A DNA stretch of 64,000 nucleotides from Lethocerus indicus (Eukaryota > Arthropoda > Insecta > Hemiptera > Belostomatidae): contig JACDQD010000010.1 in NCBI GenBank assembly GCA_019843655.1, forward strand, positions 3,765,637-3,829,636, given 5' to 3'. How positions within the stretch are numbered: the first letter of the stretch is position 1; every line of letters starts with the position of its first letter. Under the pieces are notes generated by a model that searched no databases, had not been told where the DNA came from, and saw nothing but the letters and a program-made list of their open reading frames with translations. Of this stretch, positions 12,377 to 26,543 are shown piece by piece. A program made the position numbers and the translations under genes.

Positions 12377-15300
12377 TTATAAAGGAGCTGGTGTAGGAAC
12401 ACTCATGAGGGGTGATTCAAGATAGTCCAAATTTTGAGGTATAACAGGTGGTTCTTGCTGACCACCAATTTTCTCCTGAAGGCTCTCATACAGGCTATGA
12501 ACTGCATCATTGTGCTGAAAAAAATTAATAAACATAATATTAATTACAATATTGTAAAAATAAAGTTCTCTTACAGTATAAGGGATTGTTCTCCCAAAAT
12601 GTAACAAATTGTAGTAATTATTCAGGAGAAATGAAATTTAAAAACAGGTCAACATATTTTCACATTAAGCTCATATGTGCCACTGACCTGAGATGTAGGT
12701 GTAAGAACTTTAACAAGTGTATACAGTCTGGCTTGAGGAAGACGTGGGTAGATGTACCACAGCAATTTCAACAAATGCCTAGTCACATTTTCTCTGGCAA
12801 TACCGGCATAGAAGAATTCATCAAACACAATTGTACAGAAGTCTTCTGTTGCAAATTCATCTCCCATGTGTATAAGAAGAGAAACCTTAAATTGGTAAAT
12901 CATTACCAAAATTTCAATTTATTTTAAATTGTAAATTTGATGACTGTTCAAATTCACATTACAGAACTTACCAAGAAATGCAGGAAAGGATCTTCAAAAG
13001 CTCTGTCACCTTCTGAATTAGCTAGAATGCCCAACACTCTCATCAGACCGACCCTGTCTTTGTTTTTGGCTGCATGCAAAGTGTAATACATTGCTATTAT
13101 ACTCGCAACACTGCTCTCTTGAACAAAACTCATACAGGCATCAGGAGCAGGACCTATAAAAACAATATTAGCCAATAATATAGCAATCATCATTCCTGTA
13201 ACTTGAATTATTTAAACCATAAATAATGTACACAAAAATTAATCAAATTACAAATTGCATTCAAGAATAAGGTTTTATTGTATAACACAAATCCAATAAT
13301 ATCTAAAGATATTTATGATTGAATATCATAATTTAATTTTACCTGAATGCTCAATAATTGTGATGGCAGACTCTCTTTCATCCGGGGGTAGTTTAGCATT
13401 GAGGGCACGGACTTGGTCATCAACCATGAGTGACATGAGGGCTGGGAGAAATTTACTAACTACTTGACTATCTAGTTTCGGTTCTTTGAATTCCTAGAAA
13501 ACAAAGCACTAGTTCCTAATTTTTAAATAATTTGAAACTAAGTTAATAATAATAATTATTATATTAAAGAGAGTTAGTTTTATTTCTTATTTATTTAGGA
13601 ATTTACTTGGAACTTGATAACAGCAAAAAATGAGGTAACATTATTTGACAGTTATATCAGTGTGAATGTCAATCAAAATATTTGTAAATTTCAGATCAAT
13701 TTTCCAATTTCTTTTTGTTTTCTCAAGAAGAGCTTATTTGAATAACCTTAAATGTTATCAATATAAAAATTATATAACTCACCTGAGAATTGATCATATC
13801 CCATGCGTGAAGACCAAGTGAAAGCATTCTTAAAAGTAAAATAAGCACTGTATTTTCCTGCAACAATTGATTTATCACTTTAACTTGTTAATAATGTTCA
13901 AGAGTCTCCCAAAATGCTTACATAAAGTGAAAAAACTAGTTTCACTTTATTAGTTCAAATATTTTCTTTATTGATTTAACATTTTGAATTCAAATATTCT
14001 TCAATATCATTATTTGACATCACTTATTTCAAAATCTCATAAACAAACACGTTACCCACAATTCCATAATTCACTACATAATATCAACATAATAAGGTTG
14101 TAGATATTTTATATAGATATTTTTACAAACTACTGAAATACTTTCAATCAAAACGTGAATATATCAGGCAAAATGTTTTCTATTTATTTTAAAGAACCAG
14201 AACATATATTTTGTTTTATAATATGTGTTAATATAGGTTGTGGTCTTCTGCCTTTATATTTATTTGAAATTACCTTTTATTATAATTTCTAATATTTATT
14301 TTAACTTGGACAATCATCAATTGTTCTTAAACAATAATTCTACAAAAATAAATAATTAAATGTGCTTACTCTAGGAAGATTTTCATTGTTGATTAGATGT
14401 TGTAATATTTTCATGGCAGATGTCGCCAGAAAATTTATAGCATAGGGGTCACACAAAGTCATCGATAGATCACCCAATACAGTCTCTTGGCCACGTTTTA
14501 TGCCATCCAAAAATCCCTAAAAGTAATTAAAAGTCATGAAAGGGGGATTTTTGATTCATAAGGACAGTAATATTTCTTTTATCTATTTATGTAAAACAGG
14601 GGCATTAGTAGAACAGCATGGAAACAGGGAAATGATATTTAAAGTATTCTTGGACAGCAAATACACTTCATTTTTATACAATTTATTATGTGCAGCCTTT
14701 TTTAATATTGCCTAAATGTCAGCAGATTTGGAATTGAATAGAAATTTTAAAATATTCATAAAAGATATAAAAAAATACCTGTAACTCCCTTGACCGCTTG
14801 ATGTCAACATTTTTTTCCCTGATACATGCATCCAGACACCAAGTGAACTTGTGGCAGGGGTCAACTGATATGATATCCTGTTTAAAAGAAAAAAATATAT
14901 ATTTATTTATTAACTAATCCATTTTTAAATAAGTTTTAAATTTTTAATTTATAATTGCTTCAATGTTTTAACCCCAACTCATCCGATAAACAAAAATTAA
15001 AATTTAAAAAGAAACCAAAGAGAAAGTGTTACAGACTGATTATGTTTTCTTATAGACATCTAAATTACAATCCACCATCATAAATATAATGTAATAAGAA
15101 CTTTTCTCAGTCTACTTGCTTTGTGTTAATTGATTACATCATACAATGTAATCATAAAGATATAAAAAAAAGTTGCTACAAACACTGTATTTAACAGTGA
15201 ACATGATTTCAGGGTGAAATGTTAAATATGAAATGATATTAATTTTTTTTCATATAAAAATAAAAAGTTCCTAACCTGAACTTCGAGATCATGCAGAGCC

Positions 15301-18300
15301 ATGAGTAGTTCAGCCCTGAGAGTGCAATAGTGAACGTTTCTTGTACGGATGAAAAGAGTTCTCAAAAACTGCAGTACCATATCATACAATTTGACACTGG
15401 AGCCAATCATATGGGCCAATTTTTGTACAACTTCACCTTGTCTTCTAACCTGGAAGAACGAATAAATTGATGAATGGAGTTTCTGATACCGCTCAAAAGA
15501 TAAGATATTTGTTTGGGAGTCCACAAAGGTTCTGAAACATTCCCATTTGTGTCATTCACATTATTTTGTGTCTCCACTTGCCTGTTTGGTCTTAAGCTAG
15601 AATAGTTTTAGCTTTGGCTTCTTAGTAGCTGCCGGATTTTAATATCACTTTGGTACCATCCAAGACTGGATAACTTTCCACAATTATTGGTAATGTTGAA
15701 TTAGTAATATAGTGAGGTGCTTATTTATGTATACCTGCTGATGAAAATTCCGGTTAGCAATGTTACCACAATGTTTGTAGCTACAATACTAAGAAGAATC
15801 AGCTACTAAAAAGCTAAAGCTAAAACTGATTTATCTTGGGCCAATAGAGGAAGGTTCTGAACTAAATGATGAACCACAGGATTCATACTAAATTACTGCT
15901 TAAAAAGGAAATAAAAAATAAATAGTGACTAATTCAAAAAGGTTCAAGGCATTATAAAATATCTTGTAAACAAATATTTTTTTAGTTGTTTTTTGGGTGT
16001 CTGAAACAAGAGATTGGCTATACAATATAATTCTCAAAAATAATGCAGGATAATAAATACAGGAATTAGCTGAAGTATGAGATTAATATAAATTTCTCAG
16101 CTTGAAGACATCATTGATAAACAATCTATTTTGCTCAAAGTAAACTTGCATAGTTTTATTTTATCAGAAATTAACTGTCTGAGAAATAAATATAATGTTG
16201 TGAGTGTACAAGTTCTCATTTGGAATTTCAAATTAAATAAACATGAAAAATCATTTAAAAAATCTGAGATCCCTATATTAACAAAAAAAAATCCTGCATT
16301 TTTAGGAAAAAATATGCAAATCCAAATAAGTTAAAAATTTATCGCTCTCAGGTATGTTATTTTTACCTTTGGTGATGGTGCAAAGAAAAGATTAGTAAGG
16401 TTTTGATGATCAAATAGGATGTTTTCTTTCTCTTTACAATACTGGGTGAGTAGAGGTGAAACTTCATCTCCAAAAAGTGACTGGTTATCTTTCCAAATCT
16501 GTCTTTTCACTTCTGTATCGGTGTCACTGTACAATTCCTTGTCACGGACCTGATCAAATAGACAAGAAATAACATGAATACATGTAGAACAAAACACATG
16601 ATCCAGTGTTTATTATTCATATACGCATAATGGTAATTCATTAACCACACTACAATATATTAAAATTAAATTGCCAAGGCATTGAATTCAGGAAAATAGT
16701 AATCAAGGTTTAAACAAAAATGTGAAGTTTAAGTATTATGGCCCTTCCCAGTATAAAAATGTGTATAAATTAATAGAGAAAACATTATTTACAAAATATA
16801 TTAATGAATAAGTGGTCTATTTATGGGATTGTTTTAAAATATTTTTTTTTAAACTCTTCATTATTGATGCTGTCTAAATATTATTTATGAATACTAAGTA
16901 AGAAAAATTAGAATTCTTTCTTACATATTGTGATTTATACATTCATATAGGTCACTGGTTATGACCAGTGACAGGTCATTCAAGTTCAAATTAAATTGCA
17001 ATCTTGATGCATAAATCAACTTAGAATAAAGACATTTCACTTCACATATTAAGGAGCTATGCATACTATGTGGATTAACCAAAACCTGACTTGTCTTATC
17101 ATAACTTAGCCTAAAAAGGTTCTGATTTACCACACCTGTGATAAGAATTGAACTCTCACAGCCAGAAGTACTATTGGTTCAAAAATGAACTCTACACAAG
17201 CCAACTCACAAAATTCATAAAATAATTTTATTTATATGTATTTATTTAAGTGAATAATTACAAGTAGGATACATATGCATGTACTGCGTTTGTATTTTTA
17301 AATGACTATAATATTTATAGGATATTTTATTAATTATTTATGATGAATGGCTTACCAAAACCCTAAGATATCTGTCATCTATATGTGTTGTATTCCTCAG
17401 GATACACATTATAATCGGCCTAAGAGCTTTCAGTCTAACCAATGAGAAACTTTTTGAAAGCAATTCTTTAAGAACTTTGTCCCTTTCTCGGCCTTCTCTT
17501 TGCCCAATTTCATTTATGTGTGCTACTAATTTGTCTCTTAATTCCTGAAAATAAAATTTCAAATTAGATGCGGTTATTAATTGAATTATTTACAAACTAT
17601 TCCATAATGAATTGAAATTAAATTATTCAAAGTAGTTTTCTGTTTGTTTGCTTTTACTTACAGCCACTTATGACTGTATATGCAGGATACTACAAATTTG
17701 CAAGTTGCTGTACAGAAATTAATATTCTTCAACATTATAAACAATCTAATTTTAAATTTAAATTATATAAATTTTCTTTATAACAATACAGAAATATAAT
17801 AATTGATAGAGATTGCCAATTATTATATATACAGTGAAATAAAAATACTTACTTTTAATATCTCAAAAATGCATTTTACATTGTGTTTTGCACAACCAGC
17901 CAATAAAAGTAATCTCAACAGAAAAGGAAAATACCTCTAAAACAGAAGTGTGAAAATCCAGCCTCCGGAGCCCATGAAGGTCCAGAAGTGGTAACATTTG
18001 CCTGAGAGATGGTAGAAGGATTCCATTTTCGAGCTGAAAAATGAATTTAAAAACATGCTATACAGATAAGATTTTCCAACAATTATCACAACTATAAGAG
18101 TTCTATTCAAATTCCACAATAAATGTTTAACACTACTAAAATGTGATAAGTCAAGGTTTTTCTCAGTGACCTATATTGTTGTACGTAATTAATTTGTTTT
18201 TGATTGCAACCGCAGAAAGATTCTCAACTAAAACTATGACCATCATTAAACATGTATTGCATTATATTTTTAACGACCTCCTTAACTCTAAGGATTCTAC

Positions 18301-18567
18301 ATTCATTAGGAATGAAATGTTTTCAGTATATGAAATATTTTGTTTGTTCATCACCTTAATAAGTGGCCTAAAATCTTGAATGTTTCAAGAGATTTTATAT
18401 ATAATAACTTGAAATGTTTATCCTAGATAACTTGTTGGCTGAAAGAAGAAAAGACATTTGACCTGAAATTCTTCGATGGCTTTCAAAGGGTCAGTGCAGC
18501 TGGTTAGGGCTTCCCTTAGGGCATTTTGCCCAGGGACGCCTATCTCTTCGAGTCCTGTACCGGTCAT
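12377..18567 (-). CDS. NELF-B: Negative elongation factor B (NELF-B/COBRA1), complete
   Basis: NELF-B is a core subunit of the nuclear negative elongation factor complex, which with DSIF holds RNA polymerase II in the promoter-proximal pause. I see twelve coding exons, read on the minus strand: 18567-18463, 18033-17935, 17544-17356, 16549-16367, 15449-15276, 14877-14779, 14516-14370, 13857-13783, 13493-13343, 13153-12972, 12885-12688 and 12514-12377. They join in frame to 579 aa, matching the usual ~580. Family signatures in order are DPLKAIEEFQ, LLPSLRQMLPLLDLHGLRR, VKRQIWKDNQSLFGDEVSPL, RRQGEVVQKLAHMIGSSVKL, RNVHYCTLRAELLMALHDL, VDPCHKFTWCLDACIRE, and the C-terminal SVPTPAPL. The start gives MTGTGLEEIGV, aligning with the family N-terminus. 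All introns are GT-AG, but the first donor (CAG/gtcaaa) is weak. Exons are CpG-poor, as in methylated housekeeping genes. No breaks seen. Confidence 0.97.
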
Positions 18568-18800
18568 GACCGCCCTCCTCTGCTAGCTACTCCCCAACAT
18601 TTCACTTCGTTAGTCCGACAATTGGCAAACAAATAACCGGTGAACATAACACCACTACAGCGGGAAACCGACAGATGACATAACCTAACCTGACGCTGGC
18701 CTTCTACCTACCAAAATAAACAAAAATATTCTTCTCCAACACTGGCGCACTCTAATTTACTATCTCGTACAATTTGAAATCCATTCATAACAGCTTTGTC
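18568..18800 (-). promoter_or_regulatory. Probable NELF-B promoter and 5' UTR
   Basis: The region immediately upstream of the NELF-B start codon is richer in GC and CpG than the gene body and holds no other gene. No TATA box stands out. The call rests on position and composition only. Confidence 0.4.
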
Positions 18801-20990
18801 TACAAATAACCTCCTAACACATGTATATAAAGTGCCCCCTTCATATTCATCGACTCATTAATAAATTTACACAAATCTTAATTATTCTATGGAAGAATTA
18901 CAGAATGAAAATAACTGTTAAAAAACAAAGCACATTATTTTACTTTTTTCGAAGTTCATTAATTTCCTCAATCATGAATGCCATATATTCAAGGCAAAAT
19001 CAAAATGGCGGTGCATTGGGTACGTTAAGTAGAAGATTTTCAAAGTGCCTCTTAATTTTGTTTTTCACAATACATGTATTGAATAAACAAAGAGAATTGA
19101 AAGGTTGTATCTTATTGTTAATTTATCATTATACATTTAGAAATATCAACTATCAATTAAACCTATTAAATTAGGTACATTATTATGAATGTATTGCCAT
19201 TGCTTTCATTTAGTGGTATTAAATTCATCATTTGACTTCATCCAAATTTTTCTTGGGTTCAAGTTCATATTCCAATCATCATTATAATAATGCTTAAAAA
19301 TCATTAACTTGATTCAGCTCTTGACTTCCACTCTTTAACTTTTCTTGATAATATTGAAAAGTTATTTTCTGGGTTTGTAAATACATTTTAAAATTGTGTA
19401 GGAAAATTGTATTGAGGATAAAAACGAAAGTCGGTGGTAAATTAGATTGTGATGTATCATTTGACATTGTACTTAGCTTTTTCCATTGATAAATTTTGTA
19501 AAATCCAGTGTTCTTTTTTTCAGGAGGACCTATATTTCCTGAGAGGAGATGATATGCTGAATTTGCAGTTCTATGAGATAAGTATCCTCTTATAATTTTA
19601 TTATTAGTCATTTTTTATTTCTTTATTATTTTGTTGGCTTTATTATTCTTGTAATATTAGTTATTTAACTATATGAACATTGGGACAAATTTTCTTCACT
19701 TTAGAAACAATATAATATAAAAGAATCATTTATTAGAAGGCAGCCATTCTTGCCTAAAGTAGTTTGGTGTAATTACTAAGCCAATATAAGTTTATATTAT
19801 TGCACTAATTATGTTTTGGAAACCTGGCAACTTAGAATAATTCTACAGAAGAAAGTAACAAATGAAATTGCTTATCAGTAAGAGTTTAACCTCTGAGTGA
19901 ACATGATCTAGACATTTCTTTGGATGTTTTTTCCATGCATGAGACCTATTAATAACAGACATTATCATGTCATTCCGTATGCTGCCAAATCATATATGTA
20001 AGTGGCCTCTTGATAGCAATGTGAAGGAGTTTATCATACTTTGGTAGCTATTCGTCATGTTTTTATTTTAATTTTTTACATCCACTTCACTTTAATTATT
20101 GACATTGAAATTTGACTATCAAAATATTTGATAAAAACAGTAGTCAAAAAGTGAAGAGAACATTAGTACATAAAAAGTTCTGACATATTAAAATTCAAGA
20201 AAGCCCAATATTATTTTCCACTAATTTATAACTTCAAATAAATTTTATAAATATTTATTATATATATTATTTTCTTATCTTATTATTAATAAAGCATTAC
20301 TTTATTATAAATACATTGCAAAGTATCTGTTAAGTTTGTATTGAAAACTATGCAGATGGCATGGATTTTAGTAGGCATTTATAGTTTTTAGAATGTAATT
20401 GTGTCACTCTTGTGTGATATTTGATGTTTCTTTAATATTATTTGGTCAGTTCAATTTAGAGAGAATCTGAAGAATTGCAAAATAATTCTTGTTAATTTTT
20501 CTGTTTTGAATTTGGGAAATTTAAAAGCAGTAAACTGTTTTAATAGTTTCTTTTCTAATGTGATAAAGATTCACAAATATTTCTGACCAAATTGGCATGT
20601 TGAAAAGAGACTTCCATTTCATAATTTTTCCACTCCTATCATTATCCCCACAGGTTTTTTTTACATTCTGTACTTGATTAATTGGAAAAGTATTTTAAGG
20701 CATTAGGAATAGATCTTGTGGGATCTGGATTTGTATAATTTTATTTGTATGCAAGCTTGCTTGGTTTGTTTTTGCTGGTTTTGATTATTCGCCATAATCA
20801 GAAGCAATAATGAATAGTACAGTGAGTTATTCAACTTCATTGTTCATTCAATATTTCAGTATACTAGATGACCTCTCAGTAATACTGTAACAGTGTTAAT
20901 ATTGTGACAGGATGTTTTATAGGTAGGAGTCTCTACTTCATAAAAGTGTCAGCATAACACAGTATTCTGATATTGTAGACTATAATAGTA
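18801..20990. other. AT-rich stretch upstream of NELF-B
   Basis: No recognised gene. It contains one ATG-started minus-strand frame of 105 codons (19611-19294, listed separately). A short plus-strand frame from ATG 18974 is not supported by any family resemblance. Confidence 0.4.
19294..19611 (-). CDS. Hypothetical small ORF, 105 aa, doubtful
   Basis: The frame begins with ATG (MTNNKIIRGYLSHR) and ends at TAA. It has one moderately hydrophobic stretch (PTFVFILNTIFLHNF, about residues 61-75) followed by a polar, Gln/Lys-rich tail, so a small membrane-anchored protein is conceivable. I do not recognise it. In DNA this AT-rich a frame of 105 codons can occur by chance, and no splice or poly(A) context supports it. 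Confidence 0.22.
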   Translation of the reverse strand: MTNNKIIRGYLSHRTANSAYHLLSGNIGPPEKKNTGFYKIYQWKKLSTMSNDTSQSNLPPTFVFILNTIFLHNFKMYLQTQKITFQYYQEKLKSGSQELNQVNDF

Positions 20991-23900
20991 ACGAGGGGAA
21001 CTTAAGTTTTTCTATGAGACTGGCCGTGAACTTGTCCCATTAAATTTGGAACGATGAAAGAAAAAGGGAATAGGCCACTTTCGCCTCCAGTATTCTCTCT
21101 CTTTCCCACAAAAATACGCCAGTATTTCGATCCCAAGTTTACATTGCTTTTGCCAAAACGGAATAGGATCGAAGAGCGAGAGTGAATCAGCCCAATATAG
21201 AATTCGTTTATTCATACTCCATATACTGAAAATAAACTTTTGCCTCGGAATTTTAAGAATTTTAGAAGGCGGACAGAAAGGTGAATTCAGACTAGAAGAT
21301 CAATTAATGTAGCTCCTTGCAAAAATCTACCTTGGCAAAAAATATGGTGCCCGATTAAATTCGTTTTTCGACGGTTTTCCGACTTACCAAGTTTTGATGG
21401 AAATGAACATCAGGCTGGTTATACGCTATAATAAAGAGAAATCCGAAATTAGTGGGTTACGAAATTTCTGTAAACCGGAAATTAATATGTTATGGGATAA
21501 CATTTGATTTCTGACCCCATTGAACTGTAAATTTTTGTCGCAACCCCTGTATAGACAGTAGACTTTTTTTTATCGTCAACGTAGTTGATGTAAAAGTCGT
21601 AAATAAATACTTTTAATGAAAAATACTATTAAAAACCATACGAATTCCCATTCGTAGGGTACCTGATTATTATTGAATGAACGCATCTTTTATTGTCAAA
21701 AAAATTTCTTTGAGTATTACAACCCCGAATAGTTTTCTCGCGAATCCTGAGGGGACTCACCACTGCAAATTTATTTAGTATATTTGGAATTTTTGCCGTT
21801 ATCTAGAATTACGACTAAATTGTTATTGTTAGTATTTGTAGTCAATTTTTATCCTATGCTGATGATTGACAGTGCTGACAGGATACTCCATCGAAAGCCA
21901 ATTAACCATCGTATCTTAAACCTTTAAATTAAGTAGAGAAATTTCGTAGGTTAATCACCGAGGACGCCCATAGGTTTTATCGTTCAGAAAATATTAAATA
22001 TTAAATATCGCCGTCATTAGGTAACAGCTTACAAACAGAGAAAGTCAATTATCAATGTAGATCAAATAGAGGAGCAATTATTGGACGGCATTTATCTTAT
22101 CTGCGCACTTTTTGTATTTTCTGAGGTTATCATATTCTCGACCGAGTTAATCTTTCAACTCGGAAATAAAAAAATCTTTATCCGCGTTAAACTACAACAT
22201 ATTATTCCGCCGGTATTTCATATAGGATACCCTGTCATATCTTCGGCCGCATAGTTTATGTCCGATACGCTTTCCACATACCATTCCTAAAATAGGGCAC
22301 TGGCTAAATGTAAATGAAACGGTACTCCTTTAGACTGTACTCATAAGTTATATTCTTTACCGAACACAGATTATTTTTTATAATAATCTTTCACTTATGG
22401 CTGCTCATCAAACCCCGTCTTCTTAGTGCCGCGTGACTATACCTACAAAAATAAATTCTTAGTGGAGCAGCTAGCCACCTTCTCGAGGACGGTAGAATGA
22501 GGCGTGTATGCTTTGAGCCATGCGAGGTGTATTATTATTTACAGTAATGTGTTGGCGTGTAATTGGCCCCCCTATGTAGGTTGGACTTAATGTGAGCTGT
22601 AACCTAAGCCCGTGGACGATGTGGGGTTTATCCGAAGTAGATCCTCAGCTCCATTCCAAAGTGTTATGCTAAACATGTTTCGGTTTCTCGCTATCTTCAG
22701 TAGGGTTTCGTCGGTAGATTGAGTGAGGTACGTTCATCAACGGTATTTGGCATTTATTGATTACTAAATGTAGTGACTGTTCACGAAATTCCTTCGATAA
22801 TGGACCTAAGTATATTACTATCGAAATGCTACTAAGATCGTAAGAAAAATTATTGTAATTTTTCCATTCAAGCGTTCCTCATACTTTACTACCGATTGTT
22901 CCCCAGTGAAGTTTACTACTGTTTGATTTGTTTTCTTGAATTCGTTTTCGTAGACAATGAAAGAGGGAGGTCGCTAACTCCTCGCCAACTTTCAAGTACG
23001 CCGTATTAACTTTGAACTGAGGACAGTGTAAATATTTGCCCCTCGCATTATAACCGCGTGTAAATAAATGCGAGGCTATAAATCAGCAGTGGCAAGCCTC
23101 TCTGTTTTGATACTTTGCCAGTCGGTTTAGAACCATCCAACTGGACCTATCGTAAATCCGCCACACCCTAAGATAATGAGTTCTCGCGGCAATAGGATAT
23201 GGGACACCCTATTAAAATTGCCGTATTATTAACTATTTACTTAGGTCATGTGGCTTCAAATATTACCGTGGCGCTACTCTAAGTTAATTTTTTTTTATAG
23301 TTTTTTAAATCTTAAGTGTTTCTTAATCTAGCGCGGGATTCGCGGAAACGTGTGAGATTTAAGGAAACAAACTCCAGAAGGTGAACAGGAAACCGAACAG
23401 GAAAGGGAATGGTATTTCATTTGATTCGCGGGAATCCACATTCAAGTATTAGATAAATTGCGAGAGAAACCGGTATTTCTTGAGTGTGTTGAGGGTGTTT
23501 CTTTGTCAACAAAGAAAGCGTTATTCATTTTATTTGTGGGCTCGCCGAAAGGCGGAACAAGACGAGTGCCTCTTTAAAAGTGCTCTTTTAGAAGCGACAG
23601 AGTTGTCTCGAGTCCAAACGTTCCGCTACAGGTCAATTTGCAATCCTAATTGGAACTGACAAGTAGACAATTAACTCAGTTTTCACGATCTTCTTCTTGT
23701 TTCCCCACGCCGGTATGGTCTTTTGCTAGTCCGGTTTTGGCCGCTCGCCATCTCCAGTAGGTCTTTTTGTCAGCAGGGTGTTTAGCCGCTCTGGCGTATT
23801 GGTCGCTTGTGTGGCATCCTGTCTGCAGGATATAAGTGAATAATGGTATTCCAAACCCTCGCAGACCAGGAAAACAGATATTCCAAAGTAGAGAGTTGAC

Positions 23901-24840
23901 GTTTGGGCGGTATAGTTTCGGTCCTGAGTTTTTTAGGAATCTTCCAACAGGGAACATGTTACTTTAAATTCTTAAGAGAGTACCCTAAATTAATGGAAGA
24001 GTTCATACTGGTATATTCCACACGTATTCCACCATTATTTCGTTCCTCCGTCTCCGCTCACCCTAATTTGGTTTAATTCTTCGGTTCACGCCATCTTCTG
24101 TGGCACTTCAAAACCTCGCGGACCACAAATATTTAACGTAGAATTGTGATAATTTTCCCCTTGAAATTGTGGCAAAACTTACAGTCGGATATTTAATATT
24201 GCCCCGTCATCGTACATTACATTATATTATTCCGAGAATTTTTAATATTGGCAAAATGGAAATGGGCCAGAATCAGCGCATAAATCTTCTTGTTTGCAGG
24301 AAGATAAACGCGTTACTCATACTGGTATATTGAGGCGCGGTCACTTCCCTTGTTTACACAATGGCGCACCTAGTTAACATTCGGTTTGCGGAAGTAAACA
24401 ACGGGGTCTTGTTTTGCGTACGCGGAAATTTCACGTCTCGGAAGCAACAGATTGCGCATTACCGCGTGTATTAATACACGTTAAACGTTGTTTCTGTCGT
24501 TGCGTCAGGGGCAGGGAGAAAGGACGGAAGAGCGTAAAATATTGGCGATTACTTGAACACCGCCGACGGTCTGCTTGATCCCACTAAATATTCCACTATT
24601 AAAGCTCTATTTTTAATGTCAGCCTGTTGTGGTTGAGTGCCGGTTGGTATAGTGATGTGACGGCTGCTCCCCACTTATTCCAGATAACCCATTGTGGGGG
24701 GGCCCACCAGCTACGCATACACCGCCGAGCTCAGTCCGCCCCCCTACTTTCCTCCTGGCTCTCGGCTACCTACGGACAGTTATCATCTACGCCGCGATAC
24801 TCCATTCATCCTCCGGGGATTAGCTAAATTAAAAGGTATA
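20991..24840. other. CpG-rich, gene-free block
   Basis: Base composition shifts near 20990: CpG becomes common and AT runs become rare, until about 24840 where the AT-rich pattern returns. No protein gene is recognisable. Foldback fragments occur at about 22676-22715, 23690-23890 (listed) and 24080-24150. A GC-rich patch at 24627-24830 remains unidentified. Confidence 0.5.
23690..23890. mobile_element. Foldback family fragment
   Basis: It contains GGTCTTTTGCTAGTCCGG, GGCCGCTCGCCATC, CCAGTAGG and GTATTCCAAACCCTCGCAGA, all parts of the foldback family seen at 45820-46200. The order suggests a rearranged or internally deleted copy. Confidence 0.55.
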
Positions 24841-26533
24841 TCATTTTAATTTGAGAAACACCGTGTGTACGACGGAATTTACAGGGTTCGGATCGTAGAT
24901 TTTAAAAATAACACTAGGAACATAAATATAAAATAGTTTTTTTATCGGACAATGATTAGCGATTATAGAACTAGGAAAAAAGAATGAATATTATGTGATC
25001 AGTGTAACATGTATTAAATAATAAATTATTTTCATAACTAGAAATTTTAAATACCCCTTAATTACATAGTACCTACTGTGAGTGAACCATTTATGGTATT
25101 ATTATGCATTTTAATTTATACATAGAACTCACATTACCTAAAGACCACTGGAGAATTTTATTTCCATTAAAATTGTATTTTTTGTAATGTGTCCTATCAA
25201 ATTAAAATCTAGAAATATATTTTACTCAACTAGTTATTTTATTGTTTGATTTTTTAAAATGAGAATATAAACTTTTATTATAAACTGATTATTTTTAATA
25301 AAAGGGAAAAAATTGGGCAATGGTTATCACAACAGTAGCTGCTGATTCATCCTACATATATCATTTTTTTAAATAGTATTTAATGTAATTTATATTGTGC
25401 AATATATAAACTATTTGTTAGCAGATATTATGAAATTGATGCATGCCACCTATTTATCAAATTGATAATTTGAAAATATAACAATAATTCTGCTGAAATA
25501 AATCAGTTCTGTAGAATGGACAGAATCTACTTACAAGCCAATTTTCTTATGAAGGGAAGGTCTGTATCAAGGTCTGAATTTGTGCCTGAAAGTGGCCTAA
25601 TTGCCGTATCCTCTTCGGCAATTTAATGCAGGTTTCCTTCATTCTCATACTCCAAGAGCACATACTTCATTCTCCTTGGTTTTTGTTTATATATTTCAAT
25701 CTAAATAATTCTTTGCGATTATAATCACTATCAGCTCACTGATAACATAGATAAAAATTATACATTATAATGATTTTGTGTTGGTGATAAAATAATTACT
25801 ATAGTGGAATTAATCACATTGAAGAGTATGGAATAAAGTACATTGTAGATCATAGTTAAGTAGTGCTTTAATTATCCTTGAGATTACCTCAGTGCAATGA
25901 CTAATGCGTCTCTTGATAAAATTACTTGCATAACACTGCCAGCATTGTTAATATTTGTTTCTTTTCCAAAAAAAAACTTATTATAGTTTACAAAGAATAT
26001 GTTGCAATTCAACTATTATATTTTTTACACTACATTTTTTAGTGAGGTAATCAACTGGAATCATATTATACAGTCAATTACAATAATATGATATAATATT
26101 TTGTTTTATATTATCTCTAATCTTCAAAACAAAGAAGAGAGTTTAAATGTAAAATGCGAATTGTGTGTAAATATTTAAATTCATTATGTAACTTTTAATA
26201 TTTCAATGTCACAGTCAATGACTTTTTTTTCATTTAAGGCTGCTATAATTTACTTGCAGTAGTCCTACTGTAAATTATTAATTAATTAGTAATCTACAGA
26301 TTGTAATTTTAGCATATAAAATTATAAATGAAATAAGTAATCATTTTTTTTCAATTAAGACATAAGCAATTGACATTTTAAAATTAATTGGAATAAAGTG
26401 TACGGAAATTCACATTACAATTGTATGTACCATACATACTTACAATTAGAATGCAGTATATTCAGTTGATTTATGTACTTTAGATCTTAATAATGTCAGT
26501 CTGTAATTTGCCAATAAATGAGTTTGTTTTTCA
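24841..26533. other. AT-rich stretch upstream of the first JHEH gene
   Basis: AT-rich and CpG-poor. It should hold the 5' untranslated exon and promoter of the JHEH gene, because a splice acceptor (TTTGTTTTTCAG, ending 26534) lies ten bases before the start codon, but I cannot place that exon. Confidence 0.45.
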
Positions 26534-26543
26534 GAGTAGAATA

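Noticed and set aside
12586..12927. Plus-strand 113-codon frame
   Set aside because: Antisense to NELF-B exon 11, with no similarity of its own.
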